This document shows positions 57,158 to 64,000 of a stretch of 64,000 bases of DNA, in pieces. How positions within the stretch are numbered: the stretch's first letter is position 1; each line of letters begins with the position of its first letter. The translations under genes and the position numbers were made by a program. The notes under the pieces were generated by a model, which was not told where the DNA came from, made no database searches, and saw nothing but the letters and a program-made list of their open reading frames with translations. This DNA comes from Calliphora vicina (taxonomy: Eukaryota > Arthropoda > Insecta > Diptera > Calliphoridae), in contig NC_088780.1 in NCBI RefSeq assembly GCF_958450345.1, forward strand, positions 65,433,533 through 65,497,532. The letters are read 5' to 3'.

Positions 57158-57228
57158 GAGCTCTGTGGTTTAGTGGTTAGAGCATTTGACTACAAAACGA
57201 GAGGTTATGTGTTCAACCCCGCTCTCAG
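57158..57228 (+). ncRNA. tRNA-like Pol III sequence (SINE head or tRNA pseudogene)
   Basis: 71 bp beginning GAGCTCTGTGGTTTAGTGG, with a good A box (TGGTTTAGTGG) and B box (GTTCAACCC) at tRNA spacing, followed within 10-20 bp by T6 and T7 runs that would end Pol III transcription. The T-stem and acceptor stem pair badly, so it is not a working tRNA. It lies in a recent insertion within a LINE, which fits a tRNA-derived SINE or a retrocopied tRNA. Confidence 0.6.
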
Positions 57229-57237
57229 AAAAATTTA

Positions 57238-57251
57238 TTTTTTCTTTTTTT
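57238..57251 (+). terminator. Pol III-type T-run terminator
   Basis: T6, C, T7 immediately downstream of the tRNA-like unit. Confidence 0.5.
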
Positions 57252-57385
57252 CCCAAATGCTGGAGTATTTTCACTATTGAATTTAATAGTGAAGTGTTAT
57301 GCAGAGTGTGCCAATCGGCCACTTGCAATGACATCCCCGTGTTAAATTCACCAGTCAATAATGTTGCGATTGGGTTGAAAATTCA

Positions 57386-57592
57386 CTAGTAGTAGTTCTT
57401 AGTGGCCAACGAATTCGACGTAGCGGAACTAGTGCAATGAACTGCAGGGTAGTTCTTGTGATCTTTTGGATCATATGTATTTTTATTGTTGTATGGAGAG
57501 CTCACAACAATGTATGCATTTTTCCCATTGCTGCTGAGCCTCCTTTCACTTGACGGAGAGTAAGAGAAACTCATACACAATAACACAAACAC
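57386..57592 (-). pseudogene. LINE ORF1 N terminus
   Basis: Contains MSFSYSPSSERRLSSNGKNA, matching MSFSSGNHSERRLSMNGRNA at 40730. It gives the likely true start of ORF1 in both copies (57574 here). It ends at the insertion at about 57385. Confidence 0.82.
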
Positions 57593-58146
57593 TACACTCT
57601 TTATTTAAGATTTTATTTATGTTGTTGTTTTTTTTGTAATACTTTTTGTTTTGATTTTTTTTTGTGATTGTTAATATTTGCATTAACAAAACGACAATTT
57701 ATTTTTGGATGTAAAAATTTATTTTAAATATATTACTAAGCCCTAATTTTGTAAATCACTTGCGTTATACGCATCACCAACGCTGTTGTGAACGCGTAAC
57801 AAAAAATATAAAATTTTATAAATCACTACGGCATTGCGTTTAGCCAACGCCGAAATATTACGATGTCACTTCTATTGTCAAATCTCTACGTAGCCGTGGT
57901 TGCCATTGTATAAGTTGATACTAAAATTTAAAATAAAAACACACAAAAAGATGTACTTATATCGTGTTGGCAATGCTGTAAGCCAAACAGCTGTATGGCG
58001 TTTATTTACTTTTGAATCCATAAAATATTTGTCCAAAGAAGACACAAAAATATAACAAAATAAATATTAAAAACATAAAAGTGAAGTTTTCTGCTGGGGT
58101 AGAACGATACTTGTGGAAGCTCAGTACCGGAATTCTGTAACTTTTT

Positions 58147-59050
58147 TTTTAACGCTTTATTGATTTATTGAATCTGTCTATTTTGACCTTACAATAAGTA
58201 TTTAAATCTTATAACTAAAATTAAAACTATTTGCTCTTCAGCAAGAGAGCCATAGTGGTAAACTGTCACTCATCTTAGCGGGGTGGTAGATCTGCTCTAC
58301 GGAGCCTGGATCGGGTTTGGGTCTGCACAAGTTGTCTTGCAAGCGTATTGGGATGGTTTCGCAGCTTCACAATATATTTCTCACGGACTTTCTTGAACTC
58401 TTCCTTTACCAATGTCACTTCTAAGTCTCTGTGGATGTTTTCATTTCTTATGTACCATGGTGCTCCCGTCATGGTCCTAAGAATTTTAGATTGGGCCCTC
58501 TGTATAAGATCAATACTGGTGTTGCTAGCCATTCCCCATTATTGAATTCCATATGTCCAAATTGGTTTTAAAACGGTCTTATACAGGATGACTTTATATT
58601 CAAGGCTTAATTTTGATTGGTCACTGATTAACCAATGAAAGCTAGAGGATTTTAACTTCATGTGAAGTCTCTTGGTTTCTATGTGTCGGCGCCAAGTAAG
58701 CCGTCTATCTAGATGAATACCAAGGTAGGTGACATAATCAGACTGCGGTATATTAACGTTGTTGAGTGTGACAGGTGTTCAATTTCCTCTCCTTAGAGCG
58801 AACGTAACATGTTTACTTTTCAGCTCATTTACCTTTATTCGCCAGTTTTTCAACCATGACTCCACACATACGAGGTAATTCTGTAGTTGACTAGATGCCA
58901 TGAGTTGGTTTTCGTCTGAGCTAATAATGGCGGTATCATCAGCAAATGTTGAAATTGTTAGTTTATCGCACGTAGGGAGGTCGGAGGTGTAAATCAAATA
59001 TAGCGTAGGTCCTAGTACACTTCCCTGTGGAACGCCAGCTCCAATCTTGT
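58147..59050 (-). mobile_element. 5'-truncated LINE with 15-bp target duplication
   Basis: Inserted with a perfect 15-bp duplication ATTCTGTAACTTTTT (58132-58146, 59051-59065); the partner copy near 800-830 shows the uninterrupted sequence. The T run at the left is the poly(A) tail on the minus strand. Only the last third of ORF2 remains. Target-primed LINE insertion explains both the duplication and the truncation. Confidence 0.92.
58275..59045 (-). pseudogene. LINE ORF2 C-terminal part
   Basis: Starts inside RT (AGVPQGSVLGP-like block, then LIYTSDLPTCDKLTISTFAD with the FADD active site), a frame change near 58780, then the thumb and C-terminal blocks, and a further frame with GAPWYIRNENIHRDLEVTLV and HPNTLARQLVQTQTRSRLRR. 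Related to but distinct from the two larger LINEs. Confidence 0.85.
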
Positions 59051-60484
59051 ATTCTGTAACTTTTTAACGACAAAATTTTGTCGTTAAGTTATTAAAATTC
59101 ATAAGTTAACAATACTTATCGTTAAGAGATACTCCGAATTGAATTATACGGTTTATTTTCGTTAAAAATAGTCGGTAAATAACGACATTTGTCAGGTTAA
59201 CAAAGCCATAACGATAATTGTTAAGAAGTTAGTTTTGTAACATAAATATTTTAAATAAGCCGTTCTTTGAAAGTACGATTGGTCAATCTTTTTGTGTTCG
59301 TTAGATACAGACTGATTTGAGTTTTAAATATACAAATTAACTTGCCTTTATTATCATTTGCTTTTAAAAAATAGTATTCGAATTTTAAGAGCAACTTTTA
59401 TATGGGGCATAATATCCTTATTTAACACATTTCTGGAGTGTATAATGTTTATCCCTATATTCAAATTTCCTAGTGAGCAATTTATTTAGAGATGTGATTC
59501 GAGTATAAACTTATATAAAAGCTAAAAAATCGTTTTTAAGACCGTTTTCTTAGAAGGAAATTCATCCGAATTTTTCGACGGTCCTTATAACAACAAATAT
59601 CTAAATTTAAAATATCACTTGTGGTGGCATAGACATATGGATTACACTGGGTTACTTTGATTTTTAGAAAAAAAAACTCTTGTTCTTCTGTTTTCAGTAG
59701 GTTTCGCGAATATATGTATTTGAGGGAGCTGGTGTTTGATTTTTAAATATAAATGCGATTATTTATTCACAAGACTACAATTTTATCTACCAACATGAAA
59801 ATACAGTGAACATTTTAATAAATAAAAATGATTTTTTTAATTTTAAAAATAATGAAATTTATATTTTTAACTGTATTCGTCGTTAATATGTATTACCGAG
59901 AGAAAAATCGTTAACTTCAAATACTGAATATTAAATTCGTTAGAGCAACCGATATTTTTCGTTACTTAACGACATCGGTAGGAATATATAAAAACATACA
60001 GAATTGCGGTACTGGGCAGACATTTGATGCTAGTCCAAACCTAAAGTAGTTACATAAGTATGTTTATTTCAGAAACAATTATATTTAAATATGTTTAAAT
60101 ATTTGTTATTTTTTTTTAAGAATATTTGACCACTTTTTAAACTAACGCCAAGAAAATTGAAGCGTTAAATTTGACAATCAAAGTGACAAAAAAAGTAAGC
60201 GTTGCGTTGTATAAAATGTACAATTTCAAACAACTGCAATCACAATAACGTAAGAATCAGATGTTACAACGCGAGCAGTCACTTGCTTGAACGCAGTGAT
60301 TTGCAAACTGTAATTTAATGCAACGCAAAGAAAATTGAGGCGTTGCGTTTTATAAAATTAGGGCCTAAGTATTTGATTAGCGTCCACTCGCTGTTACTTA
60401 TCTTTGTATATATGTATATATTTATTTGTATTTCTATTCACAATGTTATTTCCTTGTGAGAGCGATTTAAAACACGTATATCCA

Positions 60485-60720
60485 CTATGACAGCTACGTT
60501 GACAATGCCATGTGACAACACAATATCTGATATAAAACATAAACCAAATATAATATTGTTTTACAATCAGACAAAGGGTGGTGTAGACGTAATGGGTAAC
60601 ATGTTAGGACAATATACAACGAAACGCCAAACAAAACGCTCGCACTTTTTTATAATATTTTAGACATATCAGCACTTTCGGCATACATTATTATATTCTG
60701 AAAACAACCCGTCACATTTT
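60485..60720 (+). pseudogene. piggyBac transposase core fragment
   Basis: One frame reads KHKPNIILFYNQTKGGVDVM then GNMLGQYTTKRQTKRSHFF, the highly conserved piggyBac block (usually YNxTKGGVDxxDxM...Y...RxTxRW). The invariant aspartate after KGGV is kept. A TAG follows at 60661; a one-base shift before it gives NILDISALSAYIII, the next piggyBac block. The first part of the gene is missing. Confidence 0.85.
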
Positions 60721-60728
60721 GCATCAAA

Positions 60729-60806
60729 AAGAGGTAATTATTTTTTATAAAATTCAATCCGAAACAAAGAGGTAATTATTTTTTATAAAATTCAGTCCGA
60801 AACAAA
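60729..60806 (+). repeat. 39-bp tandem duplication in piggyBac relic
   Basis: Two adjacent copies of a 39-bp unit beginning AAAGAGGTAATTATTTTTTA, one difference between them. Confidence 0.8.
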
Positions 60807-60859
60807 CATTGCAATTTATAACAAAATAGGTGCACGTCGCACGGTGCTTTGTCTCATAG

Positions 60860-61955
60860 ACGAAAATCAAAAAGTTTTGGTCTCAAAATATAATAAAATA
60901 TATGTTGATCGATAGCTAACAACACAGCTCAAATAAAATTGTAAGAATAGGTTTTATTTGACTCTCTTAGACTTCACCAGAGGTCGCTAAAGTCAGTCAA
61001 ATTTAAGAAAAAATTAATTAATAAAAAAATGAATTGAATAGCTTCAAGAAAATTATTCTCAAAAATTCATGTTTGTAAAAATAAGTTTAAATTTTTGTTT
61101 TTTGAGTTCTTAGAGTTTTTGAAAATCGGCAGTAATAAAATTTTTATTAAAAATTTCGACTAAAATTTTTGTTATAGCTCAAAAAAATACATTTTTTTAA
61201 AAAAAATTCAAAAATTACAAAAGTTTGTTGGAATTTAAAAAAAAAACGTATAAAAACGTACATTTTTTTATTTCGTTTTTTCTTAGTATATAGTGTTGGT
61301 AAAAAGGCTGTGAAAAGATTAGTACCAACTTTTTGCCACAACTTAAAAAAAAATGCATTTTATAGAGTAATAATGTTAAAGTTATGTTTCAAGATATATG
61401 AAATAATATTAATATCTTAAATTTAACTAAAGAAATAGTCAAAACGTATTATTATATGGATATCAAATTGTGCATCAAATCTTAACAGGAGTGCGCTAAT
61501 ATTATATAATTTTAAGCAAGATGAGGTAATACTTTATATACCCATCTATTTTTGTGACACATCTCTGTCAATATTTTTCTTATGGATTATAATTCAACAA
61601 CAATCTTAAAATTTACAGAATATTGCCATTTTGTAATGTATTTGCACTGCATTGCCGACTACTGCATTACCGAAAATCGGAGAACACAACAAGATGAAGT
61701 TAATTACTGTGAGTTATGAATTTTGATGCCATTAATGAGACTTTTGGAAAATATAAGATATATGTACATATTATATATCAACGTTAAGGAAATTGTGTCT
61801 TCTTTTTAAGAATATATTAAATTTTTAAGAATTAAAAATTTGATAGAAGACTTTTGTCAAAAATATGGGAATCAAAAATGGTAGCTGATTTTTTATAAAA
61901 TTTTAATATAATAAAAGTTTTGTTTATGAATCGTTTTTATCGAAATTTGAAACTT
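60860..61955. other. Non-coding interval between piggyBac pieces
   Basis: AT-rich with no gene; the sequence between the two piggyBac fragments is foreign to the transposase. I see no defined ends. Confidence 0.4.
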
Positions 61956-62757
61956 ATATAGAAATTTTTGGTCCAAATGTATGAAAGAAATTTGTGAATT
62001 CTTATTGAGAATCCCACAATTCAAAAAAAAAAAAAAAAATCCCAGAAATGGTATTTTTTAGGTTTCTGACTTTGTTTAAGAACATATAGGAATGGTTTTA
62101 ATATTTTAAAAGCATGTGATAATAGTTAATTTGGCTATGGAACTCGCAGATATAAAAGTTTTGAAATTATTTTTCTTTTATAGTTCTTCCAAAATGTTAT
62201 CTTTGAGTAAAATATAAACACATTATTTATTTTGTTTTTATTTTCTGTATAACTAAACATTAATGTAAATGTTTAGTTATACAGAAAAAAACTACTTTTT
62301 AAAATATTTTTAATTTAAAACTTTTGTATTAGTATAGATTTTAAAATTATTATTTTTTTTTCTATTACTAATATATTTGTTGGTAGTTCAAAAATGTATA
62401 TTTGAACAAAATAGAAAGAGATTTGGATACACTATTAGCAAAAATCCAGATTAAAGCAGGAAAAAAACATGAAATTTTAATTTTCAAATGTGAATATCTC
62501 GTCAACTATAAGAGATAAAATATAGTTCATGCAATATTTTTTGTAGCAATCTTCTTGTAGATTCTACACCTATAAAAATCTTTCAAATCAAATCGAGAAC
62601 AAAAATTTGGCATCATTTTTAATTTTTGAGGCCCCGCCAAATTCAAATATTAAACTCAGCTACACCTCCTCTATAGCCGTGGAATTTTATTAACATCGGA
62701 CTGTTGGTTTAGAAGTTACAGACTTATTTCCACTTTTTTTTCATTCCCCCCACTGTG
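61956..62757 (-). repeat. CACAGTGG-terminus repeat, diverged minus-strand copy
   Basis: Ends CCCACTGTG at 62757, so it starts CACAGTGGGGGG on the minus strand, with AAATAAGTCTGTAACTTCTA and GATATTCACATTTGAAAA landmarks. The left limit is vague. A perfect 20-bp hairpin lies inside at 62241-62288. Confidence 0.5.
62241..62288. repeat. Perfect 20-bp hairpin
   Basis: TTTTCTGTATAACTAAACAT (62241-62260) and its exact complement (62269-62288), loop TAATGTAA. Confidence 0.85.
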
Positions 62758-63440
62758 CTCGAGAGGACATTTGTATGGGGGCTAGGTGTAATCATAAACC
62801 GATTATGACCAAAATTAGCAAAGTTGTTCCTTGGCTCGAAAAAGTGATGTCGACCAAATATTGTGGGAACATGTTTAAAATTGCGACATATACATACCTT
62901 GATTAACAAATTTACTTGGACAGACAGATGGAGACGGACAAAGCTTATTCAACCCAAAAAGTTATTCGGTAAATTCAAATAAACATACAAAGTTTCATTA
63001 CAATCAGATCATTTTTGCAAAAGTTATAGAATTTTTACAATTAAGGATATATGGCAGGACCAATAGTCCTTGCTGCAATCACAATAAAAATCAACAGAAA
63101 GATTGTAAGCTTAGTGCGTATAACAAATGCAGATTTTCATGATTTTTAGATCAATTATGTAGCCAAAATTAAAAATTATATTTTTAGTGTATATGGTTTT
63201 TTCCAAAAATTTAATTTTTCTTAACTAAGGTATTTTATATTGGCATACCAAATTTCAAGGCTCTACGGCAACTCCTTCTATTTTTGTCCCATCGTTATAT
63301 GGGGACAAAGCACTGTGCGTCGTTTGTTTCTACAAAAATCAGCAGAACAGTTGTGTATGCCAATGATTTTGAAGATAGCTAAAATTCCACGAGTTGTGTA
63401 ATTTTTTCCAACGAAGAATGCAATAGTATGCATTCTAGGA
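62758..63440. repeat. Dispersed repeat fragments
   Basis: Includes GGACAGACAGATGGAGACGG and a stretch CTACGGCAACTCCTTCTATT with TTATATGGGGACAAAGCACT, in the style of dispersed repeats of higher flies. No coding sequence. Confidence 0.35.
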
Positions 63441-63455
63441 GCACCTATTCACTAG

Positions 63456-63659
63456 TTGACTAGCTCCACACAGGAAGATTTTGTCCCTGATGAAGATGAC
63501 CGTGAGCATTCAAAGGTAAAAGGTTCTTGCTATATGTGCTACCAAGAACAACATAGAAGAAAGCGATGTACCAGAAAAATATGCGTTCAATGTAAAAAAC
63601 CTGTCTGCCTTGAACATAGCAAAGTTCAAACCAAATGTAACCAATGTTTTAAAAATTGA
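63456..63659 (+). pseudogene. piggyBac transposase C-terminal cysteine-rich domain
   Basis: Encodes CYMCYQEQHRRKRCTRKICV then QCKKPVCLEHSKVQTKCNQC, the Cys/His zinc-binding tail of piggyBac transposases, with a natural stop at 63657-63659. It is on the same strand as the core fragment 2.8 kb upstream, so the two are probably one gene split by later insertions. The domain binds the terminal repeats or assists targeting in characterised members. Confidence 0.85.
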
Positions 63660-63739
63660 TCTTATAGTTTTTCAATACATTTATTTACTTATTTATCTGA
63701 AAAAATAAATCGAATTGTATTCAAAAAACACGAACATAT

Positions 63740-64000
63740 TGTTACGTTTGACCTTTTCAAAACGTTTGTTTATTTCCTTTAAATAAACCGGATACTTTTT
63801 ATTGCAAATAAAAGCCGTTTAGTAGTTTGAAAATTGTAACAACTCTTTATTTATTTAATATGTACAACAACAGAATTAAATAGTCACTCAATGTTTAATT
63901 TTAACACGTTTATAAATTCTCAGAAATACAGACACACGTTATAATGTACACGAATTCACTTGAAAAACGCAGCACTCAGTTGATGTTTAATCGAAAAGCG
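63740..64000 (-). repeat. LTR, cut by window edge
   Basis: On the minus strand it runs from the window edge to CAAACGTAACA (ends at 63740) and contains AATAAATAAAGAGTTGTTAC and AAGTATCCGGTTTATTTA, matching the solo LTR at 16700-16994. Whether an internal region follows outside the window cannot be seen. Confidence 0.6.

Larger units (their letters stand above)
56881..57385. mobile_element. ~505-bp insertion in LINE ORF1, class unknown
   Basis: LINE coding sequence is interrupted between NSLATKNYY (57386-57592 frame) and CRSSNIASARF (56870). ACTAG occurs at both junctions and could be a 5-bp duplication. There is no clear inverted repeat and no LTR. The insertion carries the tRNA-like sequence below and a short hairpin (GGCCACATGTAATGCTGAAT region, near 57034). 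Confidence 0.5.
49045..57741 (-). mobile_element. Second jockey-clade LINE, minus strand, split
   Basis: Pieces in order on the minus strand: 5' UTR and ORF1 start (57741-57386), ORF1 middle (56880-55957), then ORF1 end, ORF2 and 3' UTR (52099-49045). They are separated by the tRNA-like insertion (~56881-57385) and a Helitron (52100-55956). A short CACAGTGG fragment also lies at 50838-50925. It is related to, but clearly diverged from, the LINE at 40417, so it is a separate subfamily and older. Confidence 0.88.
58124..60014. mobile_element. Inner TIR unit
   Basis: Ends read CAGTACCGGAATTCTGTA and the complement of CAGTACCGCAATTCTGTA, one mismatch in 18. Subterminal AACGACAAAATTTTGTCGTT is itself a palindrome. 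About 970 bp without the LINE insertion. No target duplication can be defined. Confidence 0.65.
57742..60365. mobile_element. Compound inverted-repeat DNA element, complete copy
   Basis: Outer ends read GCCCTAATTTT(G/A)TAAA in opposite orientation (57742 and 60365), with CTAA on both sides (57738-57741, 60366-60369). Inside lies the unit 58124-60014, which holds the LINE fragment 58147-59050. The left arm repeats at 830-1228 and the inner unit at 1-829, reversed. Words such as GCGTTGCG recur in the right arm. No transposase is seen. Confidence 0.65.

Noticed and set aside
57158..57228. Functional tRNA gene
   Set aside because: A and B boxes are good, but the T-stem and acceptor stem do not pair; kept only as a tRNA-like sequence.
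63456..63659. Stand-alone small zinc-finger gene
   Set aside because: The Cys/His spacing matches the C-terminal domain of piggyBac transposase, and a core fragment lies upstream on the same strand.
1..64000. Host protein-coding genes
   Set aside because: Every frame with interpretable motifs is a transposon protein; no exon-like series with splice sites could be supported by eye.

Overview
This window looks like a gene-poor, transposon-packed stretch of a fly genome, most likely a calyptrate fly. The basis is the AT-rich sequence, jockey-clade and CR1-like LINEs, a copia element with a copia-type half-tRNA primer site, many TTAA-type and hAT MITEs, and fragments resembling the DINE-1/INE-1 repeats of Diptera. 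I found no host protein-coding gene. Every reading frame I can interpret belongs to a mobile element, and most are broken.

Layout. 1-10 kb: fragments of DNA transposons (a large compound inverted-repeat element, a TA-flanked MITE, hAT transposase tails, a 2.5-kb TTAA element with two MITE-like units inside it, ~178-bp AT-rich repeats, a pogo end). 10.0-15.9 kb: a copia-type LTR retrotransposon on the minus strand, 5-bp target duplication, LTRs differing at one base, reverse transcriptase split by a 1.6-kb hAT element with its own 8-bp duplication. 16.7-18.1 kb: a probable solo LTR and a pogo/Tigger-like element. 18.2-27.6 kb: a degraded jockey-type LINE holding a DINE-1-like element, which holds a nearly intact CR1-like LINE, which holds a fresh hAT MITE: four levels of nesting. 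27.6-29.3 kb: a LINE tail and a ~165-bp satellite. 29.3-37.5 kb: another DINE-1-like composite with a ~940-bp tandem duplication whose first copy carries three insertions that the second copy lacks.

37.5-40.0 kb: short repeats. 40.0-46.0 kb: a DNA element split by a 4.7-kb jockey-type LINE whose ORF1 stop and ORF2 start overlap as ATGA. 46.0-49.0 kb: repeat fragments, a dead Tc1-like element and a ~21-bp minisatellite. 49.0-57.7 kb: a second jockey-type LINE, minus strand, interrupted by a 3.86-kb non-autonomous Helitron filled with a ~118-bp tandem array and by a ~500-bp insertion carrying a tRNA-like Pol III sequence. 57.7-60.4 kb: the partner of the compound element at 1-1.2 kb, holding a 5'-truncated LINE. 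60.5-64 kb: piggyBac transposase remnants and the edge of an LTR.

The value of the window is its layered record: exact target duplications, two filled/empty site pairs and nesting give a relative order of insertion. All calls come from reading the sequence; no database search was run, so family names are by motif recognition.
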